From the NCBI GenBank assembly GCA_024685975.1, contig JAIBDZ010000014.1, positions 1-40,957 on the forward strand: a stretch of 40,957 nt of DNA. Direction: 5' to 3'. The position numbers were made by a program, and so were the translations under genes. Below, piece by piece: positions 1-8,907 of the stretch. Below the pieces are notes generated by a model. It saw only the letters and a program-made list of their open reading frames with translations, was not told the DNA's origin and searched no databases. This DNA is from Piscirickettsiaceae bacterium (lineage in GTDB: Bacteria; Pseudomonadota; Gammaproteobacteria; Nitrosococcales; Methylophagaceae). Within the stretch, counting starts at the first letter, position 1. The number at the start of each line of letters is the position of its first letter.

Positions 1-1562
1 AAGATCCTCGCAGTGTGCTGCATCATCTCAAAAAAGATGATGATTATTATGCGCTTAAGAAAGGCAGCGTACAGTCTTGGGAGAAGGTTTTTCAATCGGG
101 TCAGCAGGCGGTGATGAATAGACTAGAAGGCGCATGGCAACGTATGGGGCCGATGGATCTATCTGATGTGGCCTATGATGCTTTTTTAGTCAACGGGAAA
201 ACACGTCATACCATGCCACATATACGGGGTGGTGACACGGTTAGGTTAAGAATGATCGATGCGGCGGCGTCGAGTTATTTTCGAGTGCAGTTTGCTGGTG
301 GCCCATTGACCATTGTTGCTGTTGATGGCGTGGATGTGATGCCTTTGACAGTGGATACGCAGCGCTTAGCGATTGCTGAAACGTATGATGTTATGGTGAC
401 ATTACCAGCAGATGGTAATGCTTATGAGCTACGAGCCACATCCATCGATGGGACAGGTTATAGTTCATTGATATTAGGTAACGGTCCCGTTGTGAATGTG
501 GTGCCAATGGATAAACCTGTCGCCATGTTAATGGATCATCGTTCGCATAATGCTATGGCTCAAACTATAGACCATCAGAACCATCAGAACCATCAGAACC
601 ATCAGAACCATCAGAACCAACCAGTTCAAGACATGATGGAATATGAATTATTACGTTCGATCGAACCTACGGTATGGGAAAACGCGGAACCTGACCGAAT
701 TGTGCGCTTGAACTTAACGGGGGATATGGAGCGCTATGCTTGGTCGTTTAACAATCGAGTGCTCAGTGAGGACAGTACGATACCTATTCGTCGAGGTGAG
801 CGAGTACAGTTTGTTCTGACAAATCAAACAATGATGCACCACCCTATTCATTTGCATGGTCATTTCTTTCGCGTATTAAATGGTCAAGATAACTATTCGC
901 CGTGGAAACATACGGTCAATGTGCCTCCCATGCAAACAGTGACCATTGAGTTTATGGCGAACGAGGAAAAGGATTGGTTTTTCCATTGTCATAATCTCTA
1001 TCACATGAAAACGGGCATGACACGTGTCGTTAGCTATGGAGAGGGTTCAGGGATGGATTTAACTCCAATGTATACGGACAGAGATTGGTTCTATTTTGCT
1101 GATATTTCCCTACATAATAATGCGACCTTTAACCAATTTAGAGCAGAGACTACACGTCATGCGGTGATGTTAGATGTTGAATGGGATTACGATAAAACCT
1201 ATGAATGGCAACTTAGCTATGAGTATTATGTGAACCGATTTTTAGCATTTTATACTGGTTGGGAACAGGAGCAAGAACAAGATGATGGCGAGCAGGAAAA
1301 GCATGATGTAGCAGTGGTTGGCGCGCATTATGTCTTGCCGCTGTTAGTCGATCTGGATGTCAGAGTTGATCATGACGGTCACGGTCGCATAGGGTTATCG
1401 AATGAACATCAATTATCTGACAGGCTGGCATTCGACTGGGATGTAAATACCGATCAGGAATATCACATTCAATTAGGATATGAATTATCTAAGCAAATGG
1501 TCATTACCGGTGGCCGTGACGATCAATTTGATTGGGGAATAGGACTGACTTGGCGTTATTAA
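1..1562 (+). CDS. CopA-type multicopper oxidase with C-terminal CopB-like beta extension (5' end cut by window)
   Basis: The reading frame is open from base 3 to the window edge, so the N-terminal cupredoxin domain lies outside; GTG at 15 is not a credible start. What remains holds the middle domain and the third cupredoxin domain with both copper motifs: HPIHLHGH at 837-863 and HCHNLYHMKTGM at 984-1019, which carry the type 1 Cys, His and axial Met and the type 2/3 His ligands. CopA-family proteins are periplasmic cuprous oxidases for copper resistance. Unusually, about 170 residues follow the last copper motif. They are rich in alternating aromatic and polar beta strands and end in WRY, resembling the outer-membrane protein CopB; I infer a CopA-CopB-like fusion. 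A His-Gln-Asn repeat lies in the linker. The family call is firm; the nature of the extension is inference. Confidence 0.88.
   Translation, partial: DPRSVLHHLKKDDDYYALKKGSVQSWEKVFQSGQQAVMNRLEGAWQRMGPMDLSDVAYDAFLVNGKTRHTMPHIRGGDTVRLRMIDAAASSYFRVQFAGGPLTIVAVDGVDVMPLTVDTQRLAIAETYDVMVTLPADGNAYELRATSIDGTGYSSLILGNGPVVNVVPMDKPVAMLMDHRSHNAMAQTIDHQNHQNHQNHQNHQNQPVQDMMEYELLRSIEPTVWENAEPDRIVRLNLTGDMERYAWSFNNRVLSEDSTIPIRRGERVQFVLTNQTMMHHPIHLHGHFFRVLNGQDNYSPWKHTVNVPPMQTVTIEFMANEEKDWFFHCHNLYHMKTGMTRVVSYGEGSGMDLTPMYTDRDWFYFADISLHNNATFNQFRAETTRHAVMLDVEWDYDKTYEWQLSYEYYVNRFLAFYTGWEQEQEQDDGEQEKHDVAVVGAHYVLPLLVDLDVRVDHDGHGRIGLSNEHQLSDRLAFDWDVNTDQEYHIQLGYELSKQMVITGGRDDQFDWGIGLTWRY
572..616 (+). repeat. Five tandem 9-bp units CCATCAGAA coding (HQN)n
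   Basis: Five exact consecutive copies of CCATCAGAA lie inside the multicopper oxidase gene and encode His-Gln-Asn five times, between the middle and third cupredoxin domains. Because the unit is nine bases, copy-number change would keep the frame. His-rich and Met-rich linkers in copper oxidases often bind copper, so a copper-collecting loop is plausible but inferred. Confidence 0.95.
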
Positions 1563-1627
1563 ACCATGCTTGAGTGAACTGCCACATGAGTCAGTGAAAT
1601 GACACACTTTTAACGTTATTTAGTGTT

Positions 1628-1638
1628 TTATCATTATC
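1628..1638 (-). promoter_or_regulatory. Partial Fur-box-like sequence upstream of TonB receptor
   Basis: On the minus strand the sequence reads GATAATGATAA, identical to the first 11 bases of the classical 19-bp Fur consensus GATAATGATAATCATTATC. The remaining 8 bases do not match, so only about one and a half hexamer units are present. It lies just before the likely start of the TonB-dependent receptor. Iron control through Fur is possible, but the partial match makes this weak. Confidence 0.25.
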
Positions 1639-1652
1639 CGTTTTTATTTTTG

Positions 1653-3698
1653 ATGTATGGAAAGATGGTGAAACCGACTTTAATTTTAGGTGTGACGGGG
1701 CTCATTTTTGGGCAAATGACGTTAGTGCATGCTGAAGATCAATCATTGCTTGATGATGCGAGCATGAGTTTAGGTGATATGGTTGTGTCTGCAGAAGCTG
1801 GTGGACCGCTGACCTCTCGTCATTTATCCACTTCTGTTGATGTGTTAAGTGCCGAACGAATAGAAAAGAAAAATGTAGCGTATACGTGGCAACTCTATGA
1901 CCAAATGCCTGGCGTCATGCTGACGCAATTTGGCCAAGGTAATGTGTCTGGTAAAATTTCATTTCGTGGTTTTAATGGTGAAGGTGAAGTCAATGCCGTC
2001 AAACTTTTACTTGATGGCATTCCAAGTAATCAAAATTCGGGCAATATGCCTTATCTTGAGTTGATAACGCCACTTGAGATTGAAGCGATAGAAGTGGTTC
2101 GGGGCACCAACGATCCGCGTTACGGTTTGCACAATATTGCCGGTAATACTGATATTTTGACCAAACAAGGTGGAAACTATAATAAAGTCCGAGTTAGTTA
2201 CGGAAGTTATGCCACTCGCAATGTGCAATTTGTGAGCGGAATGGAGAGCAGTGGTTTTTCACAAAACTACGCGGTCAGTTATCTTGATTCACATCGTTAT
2301 CGTAACCATAGTGATATTGAACGAAAAACGTTTTCTGGTAAGTGGTTCTTTGCTCCAGAAGACAGTGCTTTTCAGTTAGGCTTTATTGCTAGACATGGTC
2401 AATCTGATGCAGAAGAAGCTGGGTATTTAACGCGTACACAAACACACCAAGATGAAGAGCAGTCTTTAGCGCATAATGCCACTGATGGTGGTGATAGAAC
2501 GATGAACCAGTTCAGTGTCCATTTTGATGTTGATTTAAGCGATACTCTATTCTGGAGCTCAAAAGCGTATTTGAATCAGTTGGATGATGATCGCTATGTG
2601 ACTTTTTCGGCTGCAGGAAACCACAATCAACGTTTAACAAAGGAAGACCACCAAGGTGCTCTGAGTACATTAACGTGGCGTCCAGATGTGGACTGGGCAC
2701 ATGAGTTTAGTTTAATGGGTGGCGTGAATGTTGAGTTCCAAGACAATGAGAGTCGTCGTTTTATTGTTGATGATAGTCGAAATCGTTTATCCCAAACGCG
2801 CGATCAAGAGTTTGATTTTGATATTTATGGCGCGTTCGTACAGGCGATTTATAAACCAACAGATAAGTTAAAACTCGTTCCTGCGTATCGTGTTGAGACG
2901 ATTCGGGGTAGTTTTGATGATGTGCTTGCAAGTACCCATCGTGATATCAATGATTACGGCAATATTCATCAGCCTAAATTAAGCATGGTTTACTCTTTTA
3001 ATGATCAATATGCTTTATACGGTAACTGGGGGAAAACATTCCAAGTTGCATCGGGTGCGGCGAGTTATAGTAAGACGACGTTATCAGAAGATTTATCTGC
3101 TTCCATTAATGAAGGGTGGGAAATCGGGGTGAAATTTACGCCAGTAAATTGGTTAAATGGCCGAATTGCGGTGTGGCAGCAAGTGGCGTCAGGTGAGTTT
3201 AAAACGCGCTTGGGTGATGCTAATAATGATAGTGAAAATATTGGTAAAACGAAACGAGAAGGGATCGATATTCAATTCAATGTGAAAGCAAATGAGCAAA
3301 CCGGATTATGGTTTGCCGCCTCATTGCAAGATTCAGAAATCTTAAAAGCGGGCACAACGTCACCTTTGACAAAAGGTAATGAGATTGATCATGTGCCACA
3401 TTATTTGATTGATGCTGGTGTCGATTATCAAGCAACAGACAAACTTTCATTGGCGAGTGCTATTAGCTTGCAAGATGATTATTATTTAAGCCAAGACAAC
3501 AATACACGTAAATTTGGTCAACAGGTGTTAGTCAATGCGTCGGCTAGTTATGCCTTAACACCTAAAGTAACGATAGATGTTGAATTGAAAAATATCTTTG
3601 ATCGCTACTATGAGTATGTTTGGTTAAATGGCACAGAAACCATGCACTCTGCAGGTGATGGTAGAACCCTTTATGGCTCGATTCAATATGACTTCTAA
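1653..3698 (+). CDS. TonB-dependent outer-membrane receptor
   Basis: Outer-membrane active transporter that would import a metal chelate or similar ligand using TonB energy. A hydrophobic signal peptide ending near VHA/EDQ is followed by a plug domain (residues about 40-170; motif-like stretches FRGFNGEGEVNAVKLLLDG and IEVVRGTNDPRYGLHNIAGN) and then a long run of amphipathic strands ending in YDF, the C-terminal aromatic typical of barrel proteins. The length (about 680 residues) is normal for the family. ATG 1653 was chosen over the upstream GTG 1623, which would put hydrophobic residues before the signal peptide; ATG 1665 is also possible, and neither has a strong ribosome site. It lies between a copper oxidase and a PepSY protein, so copper or iron-chelate uptake is likely; the substrate cannot be read from the sequence. 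Confidence 0.88.
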   Translation: MYGKMVKPTLILGVTGLIFGQMTLVHAEDQSLLDDASMSLGDMVVSAEAGGPLTSRHLSTSVDVLSAERIEKKNVAYTWQLYDQMPGVMLTQFGQGNVSGKISFRGFNGEGEVNAVKLLLDGIPSNQNSGNMPYLELITPLEIEAIEVVRGTNDPRYGLHNIAGNTDILTKQGGNYNKVRVSYGSYATRNVQFVSGMESSGFSQNYAVSYLDSHRYRNHSDIERKTFSGKWFFAPEDSAFQLGFIARHGQSDAEEAGYLTRTQTHQDEEQSLAHNATDGGDRTMNQFSVHFDVDLSDTLFWSSKAYLNQLDDDRYVTFSAAGNHNQRLTKEDHQGALSTLTWRPDVDWAHEFSLMGGVNVEFQDNESRRFIVDDSRNRLSQTRDQEFDFDIYGAFVQAIYKPTDKLKLVPAYRVETIRGSFDDVLASTHRDINDYGNIHQPKLSMVYSFNDQYALYGNWGKTFQVASGAASYSKTTLSEDLSASINEGWEIGVKFTPVNWLNGRIAVWQQVASGEFKTRLGDANNDSENIGKTKREGIDIQFNVKANEQTGLWFAASLQDSEILKAGTTSPLTKGNEIDHVPHYLIDAGVDYQATDKLSLASAISLQDDYYLSQDNNTRKFGQQVLVNASASYALTPKVTIDVELKNIFDRYYEYVWLNGTETMHSAGDGRTLYGSIQYDF

Positions 3699-3706
3699 GG
3701 TGCGTG

Positions 3707-4843
3707 ATGACATTACTACGCAAGCGCTGGTTACAGATTCATACTTATCTTGGTTTAAGCGTTGGGTTGATTTGGGTCTTGTTGGGCCTAACAGGCAGCA
3801 TATTAGTCTTTTATTTGCAGATCGATCTTTGGCTTAACCCTGAGACGTCAGTTCAATTAGCCCCGCCTGTTGTTGAACAACAGGCGGTGTTTGAGCAATT
3901 ATTTACCCAATTTCCAACGCGAACAGATTCTTGGCGTGTTGAGATGCCGCTGTACCCTGACCGGCCGCTTATGGCGCGTTATTACACACCAGTTGAAAAA
4001 ATAGGTCAGGGCTTTGCACCCTTGATCGTGACCTTAGATCCTGCGACATTATTAGTGACCAGCGAACGGTTCTGGTCTGACTTTGTTGTGACCTGGATTT
4101 ATGACTTACATTACAAATTGTTATTAGGCGATGTTGGTCATGTATTAGTGGGGTTGTTTGGCTTGGTAAGTTTAATCTCCTTAATCTCAGGTATTGTTTT
4201 GTGGTGGCCGGGGTGGCGTAAAGTGGGAACCGCTTTAAAGTGGCGGATTCGAACAAGCTCAGCAAAGAAGATATTCGATATTCATATTTTGTCAGGCAGT
4301 TACGGTTTGATTTTGTTATTCATGTTGAGTGTGACGGGAGCAGCATTGTCTTTTCCTACAGAAACAAAAGTGATTTTAAGTCCACTCTCTGGTTTTGCCG
4401 AGGCCCCCGTGTTGAGCCAAGAGACGACGGTTGCTAGAACCAGATTATTGACGGCAGATGTTGCTGTTCACCTCGCAAAACAATATTTTCCAGAAGCGGA
4501 ATTACGTTGGATAGAATCTCCAGGTGGGCGCCAAAAAAATAGTTGGCGTGTGAACTTATATCAACAAGGAGAACCTAGCCGTCGTTTTCCAAGAACTCAA
4601 GTCTGGATCAATGCAAACACTGGGGAAGTCGAAGCGGTTCGTGATGGGCTAGCAGATACGACCGGTGATAAGGTACGTAACTGGTTGCATCCCTTACATA
4701 ACGGAGAAGTCTTTGGTTTAGTCGGGCGCTGGTTGGTGTTTATTGCAGGTTTATTGCCTGTGATTTTATTCGTAACAGGTGTGTTACGTTGGCAACAAAA
4801 GCAACGTGCTAAAGACAAAAAGAAGCAGAGAAATCCAGCTTGA
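3707..4843 (+). CDS. PepSY-associated transmembrane protein (PiuB-like)
   Basis: Inner-membrane protein of the PepSY-TM family, often encoded next to TonB-dependent siderophore receptors and thought to reduce ferric chelates with bound haem. Four hydrophobic segments are visible: residues about 15-36, 145-170, 195-216 and 343-362. Periplasmic PepSY-like portions lie between them (for example the stretch with WRVNLYQQGEPSRRF and VWINANTGEVEAV). Conserved-looking His residues sit at the membrane edges (QIHTYLGL, DLHYKLLLGDVGH, DIHILSGSYG, WLHPLHNGE). ATG 3707 is preferred to GTG 3704 because AAGG at 3697-3700 lies 6 bases ahead. It starts 8 bases after the receptor stops, so the two are co-transcribed. 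Function as a reductase is inferred from family context. Confidence 0.85.
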   Translation: MTLLRKRWLQIHTYLGLSVGLIWVLLGLTGSILVFYLQIDLWLNPETSVQLAPPVVEQQAVFEQLFTQFPTRTDSWRVEMPLYPDRPLMARYYTPVEKIGQGFAPLIVTLDPATLLVTSERFWSDFVVTWIYDLHYKLLLGDVGHVLVGLFGLVSLISLISGIVLWWPGWRKVGTALKWRIRTSSAKKIFDIHILSGSYGLILLFMLSVTGAALSFPTETKVILSPLSGFAEAPVLSQETTVARTRLLTADVAVHLAKQYFPEAELRWIESPGGRQKNSWRVNLYQQGEPSRRFPRTQVWINANTGEVEAVRDGLADTTGDKVRNWLHPLHNGEVFGLVGRWLVFIAGLLPVILFVTGVLRWQQKQRAKDKKKQRNPA

Positions 4844-4906
4844 TAAGTTCTAAAGTTGGGTGGACGTGGGAGCGTCGCTGATAGATTTATTATGAAAGGC
4901 GCGGTT

Positions 4907-4934
4907 CTTCACTTACAACAAAGTGTAAGTGAAG
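4907..4934. terminator. Perfect 10-bp inverted repeat between convergent genes (possible bidirectional terminator)
   Basis: CTTCACTTAC and GTAAGTGAAG form a perfect 10-bp stem around an 8-base loop, in the gap between the PepSY gene (plus strand, ends 4843) and fdsD (minus strand, ends 4950). The position suits a shared terminator or transcript 3'-end protection. No T-run follows on either strand, so it is not a textbook intrinsic terminator. Confidence 0.5.
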
Positions 4935-4949
4935 GTGTCCTGAGAGTGT

Positions 4950-5183
4950 TTAGGCTGCGCTTTGCGATTCCATAATTTTTTGTGCTGCTTCTTTAGCAAC
5001 AGGATTAAGGTTGCTGCCATCATTTTGCAGATAATCAATGAGATCTGCACGCATTTTTTTTGCCCAAAAACGTTTAACATGGGTTGCCACACGTTCGACG
5101 GCTTCTGCGTCATCATAAGCGCCGTTGTTGACGGCGATTTGATTGATCATTTTGATTAGTGTGTCGATTGAACTCAAACTCAT
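4950..5183 (-). CDS. fdsD: NAD-linked formate dehydrogenase delta subunit
   Basis: Small (77 residue) delta subunit of the soluble Mo-dependent formate dehydrogenase. It carries no cofactor motif; family members are accessory or assembly subunits of the FdsABG complex in the cytoplasm. The features that fit are its size, the N-terminal helix SIDTLIKMINQIAVN, the central VATHVKRFWAKKMRADLIDYL stretch, and its place as the last gene of an fdsGBACD operon. AAGGAA lies about 8 bases before the ATG, and the gene begins 11 bases after the fdhD stop. Context and sequence agree, so the call is good even though the protein is short. Confidence 0.9.
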   Translation of the reverse strand: MSLSSIDTLIKMINQIAVNNGAYDDAEAVERVATHVKRFWAKKMRADLIDYLQNDGSNLNPVAKEAAQKIMESQSAA

Positions 5184-5194
5184 TTACTATTTCC

Positions 5195-6028
5195 TTACAT
5201 TGCCTTGTGGGCATTTTCTTGATGGGACTGGGTTGATGGATCGTGATAAATCACATGACGACCATCACGTGCAAACCCAATTAATTTTAGACCAAGTTGT
5301 TGTGCCTGTTCTACTGCCAATGACGTCGGTGCTGAAACAGCAATGAGGCAGCCAAAACCTGCCCGAATACTTTTTTGTACCATTTCATAGCTGGCCCTAC
5401 TTGTGACTAGGGCAAAACCCTCATGAGGGGATAATCCAGCTTTGATGTGAGCGCCAATGAGCTTATCTAAGGCATTATGGCGTCCGACATCTTCCCGACT
5501 TAGGATAATGTTACCGTCTAAGTCACACCATGCTGCAGCATGGGCTGCCCCCGTGGTTTGTTGTATGGGTTGATGTTGCTCAATATTTTTTAAAGCAAAT
5601 TGAATAACATCATCGGAGACATTAACGGTTTGTACTGGCTTGAGAGGGCGAATAGCCTGTTTTAACGATTCGATACCACAAATCCCGCAAGAGGATCCAG
5701 CAACGGTATTGCGGCGTTTTTCCCGTAAAGCCAATGCTTTGTCTTCAGCAATCATAATGCGAACGGTGATACCATTTTTATTCGCTTGAACATGCGTAAA
5801 CTTAACGTCATCAGCTTGTTCGATAATATCTTCTGTCAGGCTAAAGCCTAAGGCAAAATCTTCTAGATCCGTCGGTGTTGTCATCATAACAGCATGAGAA
5901 ACTGCGTTGTAGACCAAAGCAACTGGTACTTCAACGACAATATTGTCATGTTGATATTGGAGTGGTGATCCATCTCGATGAATCACCACATCAACATCAG
6001 TTGTTACATTGTCAGCAGATGACGACAT
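5195..6028 (-). CDS. fdhD: Formate dehydrogenase accessory sulfurtransferase FdhD/FdsC
   Basis: Sulfur-transfer chaperone that sulfurates the molybdenum bis-guanine-dinucleotide cofactor before or during insertion into formate dehydrogenase. The 277-residue protein has the family's flexible-loop cysteine pair in GSSCGICG (Cys114 and Cys117). The later stretches LDGNIILSREDVGRHNALDKL, LVTSRASYEMVQKSIRAG and GLKLIGFARDGRHVIY match conserved FdhD blocks. Its ATG overlaps the fdsA stop by one base (TAATG), indicating translational coupling with the enzyme it serves. In the fds nomenclature this gene is fdsC. Confidence 0.95.
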   Translation of the reverse strand: MSSSADNVTTDVDVVIHRDGSPLQYQHDNIVVEVPVALVYNAVSHAVMMTTPTDLEDFALGFSLTEDIIEQADDVKFTHVQANKNGITVRIMIAEDKALALREKRRNTVAGSSCGICGIESLKQAIRPLKPVQTVNVSDDVIQFALKNIEQHQPIQQTTGAAHAAAWCDLDGNIILSREDVGRHNALDKLIGAHIKAGLSPHEGFALVTSRASYEMVQKSIRAGFGCLIAVSAPTSLAVEQAQQLGLKLIGFARDGRHVIYHDPSTQSHQENAHKAM

Positions 6029-8895
6029 TACTGCGCTTCTGTTTCCGCCTGAGCATCACCTTTGAGTAGTTTCATTTGCAAAGTTTCAAAAGATTTGAAG
6101 TTTTGCTGCCACTCAGAAGGCTGGCTGACGCGTTCGATTTGAACGGCGGTGACTTTGTACTCAGGACAGTTAGTCGCCCAGTCAGAGTTATCCGTTGTAA
6201 TCACGTTTGCGCCACTGCCAGGGTGATGGAATGTTGTATAAACCACACCTGGTAAAACGTTATCAGAAATACGTGCTCTTAAGACTGTTTGACCGGCGCG
6301 GCTAGTAATCCCTAACCAATCATTGTCTTTAATACCGCGTAATTCTGCATCAGATGGATGAATGTCTAAGACATCTTCCTCATGCCATGCTTGGTTATCA
6401 GTACGACGTGTTTGCGCCCCGACATTGTATTGAGACAAGATACGTCCTGTCGTTAACAATAATGGGAAGCGACTGTTTGTTCGTTCATCCGTTGCCACAT
6501 ATTCTGTGACGCTGAATTGACCTTTACCAATTGGGAAGTCATGAACGTGCATAGTCGGCATGCCGTCAGGATTTTCTTCATTACATGGCCATTGAATACT
6601 GCCTAATTCATCCAGTTTTTCATAGTTCACACCAGTAAATGTTGGTGTTAATGAGGCAATTTCATCCATGATTTCTGAAGGATGGTTGTAATGCATTGGA
6701 TAGCCTAATGCATTGGATAAATCCATTGTGACTTGCCAGTCTTCTTTACCTGCTAATGCCGGCATGACTTTACGAACACGGTTAATACGACGTTCTGCAT
6801 TGGTAAATGTGCCATCTTTTTCTAAGAAAGATGAACCTGGTAATAGGACATGAGCAAATTTCGCTGTTTCGTTTAAGAATAAATCCTGAACGATTAAGCA
6901 ATCTAATGAACGCAAGGCTTTTTCAACGTGCTGTGTGCCTGGATCTGATTGTGCGATGTCTTCACCTTGAACATATAAGGCTTTGAATTCACCCGCGATA
7001 GCAGAGTCAAACATATTCGGAATACGTAAGCCTGGTTCATGATCGAGTTTCACGCCCCATACATCTTCAAAACGTGCTCTGGCAATATTATCTGAGACAT
7101 GTTGGTAACCTGGTAATTCATGTGGGAAAGACCCCATATCACATGAACCTTGAACATTATTTTGTCCACGAAGCGGGTTAACACCAACACCCTCACGACC
7201 GATATTACCAGTTGCCATTGCAAGGTTCGCAATCCCCATTACCATGGTTGAACCTTGGCTATGTTCTGTTACGCCAAGTCCGTAGTAGATCGCGCCATTT
7301 TCAGCGTTAGCATATGTGCGTGCTGCTTGACGAACTTTTTCAGCATCAACGCCAGTAACTGCTTGGGTATTTTCAGGTGAGTGACGATCTTGTTTAATGA
7401 AGTCACGCCATTTCTGGTAACTGTCTGGGTCACAACGTTCACTAACAAAGGCTGTATTTTCTAATCCTTCATTGATAATGACATGTGCAATCGCATTAAC
7501 AAGAGCAACATTAGAACCCGGACGTAAAGGCAGATGTTGTGCTTTCTTCAAATGCGGTGTTTTTAATAAGTCGATTTGACGAGGATCAGCAACAATTAAC
7601 TCAGCGCCTTCACGTAAGCGGCGACGCATCAGTGAGCCAAACACTGGGTGAGCATCCGTTGGGTTGGCACCGATAACCATGACAACATCAGACTTCATGA
7701 CTGAATCAAATGTTTGTGTACCAGCCGATTCACCCATGGTGGTTTTTAAACCATACCCTGTTGGTGAATGACATACACGGGCACAGGTATCAGTATTATT
7801 ATTACCAAAAGCAGTACGAACTAATTTTTGAACGAGGTAACTTTCTTCGTTTGTACAACGAGAAGAGGTAATACCACCAACACTGTCACGGCCGTATTTA
7901 GCTTGGATTTCTTTTAAGCGTTTGGCTGAAAAAGCAATCGCTTCTTCCCAGCTCACTTCTTTCCATGCATCAGTGATCTTGTCGCGAATCATCGGTGATG
8001 TAATACGATCTTTGTGTGTGGCGTAACCAAACGCGAAACGACCTTTGACACAAGAGTGACCGTGGTTTGCGTCACCGCCTTTGTAAGGTACCATTCGAAC
8101 GACTTGGTCGCCTTTCATTTCTGCTTTAAATGAGCAACCAACACCACAATAAGCACAGGTTGTGACAACGCTGTGTTCGGGTTGACCCATTTCAATGACG
8201 CTTTTTTCCATTAATGTTGATGTTGGGCAAGCTTGAACGCAGGCACCACATGATACACATTCGGAATCCATGAAGTCTTCGTTTTGACCGGCGGCGACTT
8301 TTGAATCAAAACCACGACCATCAATCGTTAAAGCGAAGGTGCCTTGTACTTCACCGCAAGCACGTACGCAACGTGAGCAAACAATACATTTGCTAGGATC
8401 AAAGCTAAAATAAGGGTTTGACTCATCTTTTTGACTGTCTAAGTGATTTTCGCCTTGGTAGCCATAACGGACTTCACGTAGGCCAACATCGCCGGCCATA
8501 TCTTGTAATTCACAATCGCCGTTAGCTGGGCAAGTCAAACAGTCTAGTGGATGGTCAGATATATACAGTTCCATCACATTACGACGCAATTTAGCGAGTT
8601 TGCCGTTTTGTGTGGTGACTTTCATGCCTTCGTCAACAGTCGTTGTACACGAAGCTGGATAGCCTCGTCGTCCTTCGATTTCGACAGCGCATAAACGGCA
8701 TGAGCCAAAAGACTCTAAATTATCCGTTGCACATAATTTAGGGATATTGATATCTGCTAAGGCTGCCGCTCGCATGACTGATGTGCCTTCTGGCACTGTA
8801 ATTTCGACACCGTCAATTTCAACGGAGACTAAAGTTTCAGAGAGCTGGGCAGGTGTGCCGTAGTCTTTATTAGGATTAAAAATTTCAACTTTCAT
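6028..8895 (-). CDS. fdsA: NAD-linked formate dehydrogenase alpha (molybdenum) subunit
   Basis: Catalytic subunit oxidising formate to CO2 at a molybdenum bis-MGD centre and passing electrons along Fe-S clusters towards FdsB. Order of sites in the 955 residues: [2Fe-2S] Cys55, 66, 69, 83; His115 with Cys119, 122, 128 (NuoG-like cluster); two ferredoxin-type [4Fe-4S] sites, Cys170/173/176/180 and Cys213/216/219/223; then the molybdopterin domain with Cys247/250/254/282. The Mo ligand is Cys375 in ARVCHSPTG, followed by His376, so this is a cysteine and not a selenocysteine enzyme. A molydopterin-binding C-terminal domain ends the protein. GAGGAG lies before the ATG. It sits 12 bases after fdsB. 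Soluble and cytoplasmic, with no signal peptide. Confidence 0.97.
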   Translation of the reverse strand: MKVEIFNPNKDYGTPAQLSETLVSVEIDGVEITVPEGTSVMRAAALADINIPKLCATDNLESFGSCRLCAVEIEGRRGYPASCTTTVDEGMKVTTQNGKLAKLRRNVMELYISDHPLDCLTCPANGDCELQDMAGDVGLREVRYGYQGENHLDSQKDESNPYFSFDPSKCIVCSRCVRACGEVQGTFALTIDGRGFDSKVAAGQNEDFMDSECVSCGACVQACPTSTLMEKSVIEMGQPEHSVVTTCAYCGVGCSFKAEMKGDQVVRMVPYKGGDANHGHSCVKGRFAFGYATHKDRITSPMIRDKITDAWKEVSWEEAIAFSAKRLKEIQAKYGRDSVGGITSSRCTNEESYLVQKLVRTAFGNNNTDTCARVCHSPTGYGLKTTMGESAGTQTFDSVMKSDVVMVIGANPTDAHPVFGSLMRRRLREGAELIVADPRQIDLLKTPHLKKAQHLPLRPGSNVALVNAIAHVIINEGLENTAFVSERCDPDSYQKWRDFIKQDRHSPENTQAVTGVDAEKVRQAARTYANAENGAIYYGLGVTEHSQGSTMVMGIANLAMATGNIGREGVGVNPLRGQNNVQGSCDMGSFPHELPGYQHVSDNIARARFEDVWGVKLDHEPGLRIPNMFDSAIAGEFKALYVQGEDIAQSDPGTQHVEKALRSLDCLIVQDLFLNETAKFAHVLLPGSSFLEKDGTFTNAERRINRVRKVMPALAGKEDWQVTMDLSNALGYPMHYNHPSEIMDEIASLTPTFTGVNYEKLDELGSIQWPCNEENPDGMPTMHVHDFPIGKGQFSVTEYVATDERTNSRFPLLLTTGRILSQYNVGAQTRRTDNQAWHEEDVLDIHPSDAELRGIKDNDWLGITSRAGQTVLRARISDNVLPGVVYTTFHHPGSGANVITTDNSDWATNCPEYKVTAVQIERVSQPSEWQQNFKSFETLQMKLLKGDAQAETEAQ

Positions 8896-8907
8896 TTTGT
8901 CGCTCCT

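Noticed and set aside
572-616. Regular 9-bp repeats as a CRISPR-like array
   Set aside because: Units are far too short, have no spacers, and encode an in-frame peptide repeat.
1623-1652. GTG 1623 as start of the TonB receptor
   Set aside because: It would place a hydrophobic stretch ahead of the true signal peptide and would put the Fur-like element inside the coding region.
3628-3837. 69-residue plus-strand frame bridging the TonB receptor end and the PepSY start
   Set aside because: Shadow of two real genes; no similarity and no independent ribosome site.
4913-5116. Minus-strand frame overlapping fdsD in another phase (67 residues)
   Set aside because: It covers the same DNA as the better-supported fdsD, which has a ribosome site and operon position.
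7770-7790. Selenocysteine (in-frame TGA) at the formate dehydrogenase active site
   Set aside because: The codon is read as cysteine (ARVCHSPT), and no in-frame stop occurs in the gene.
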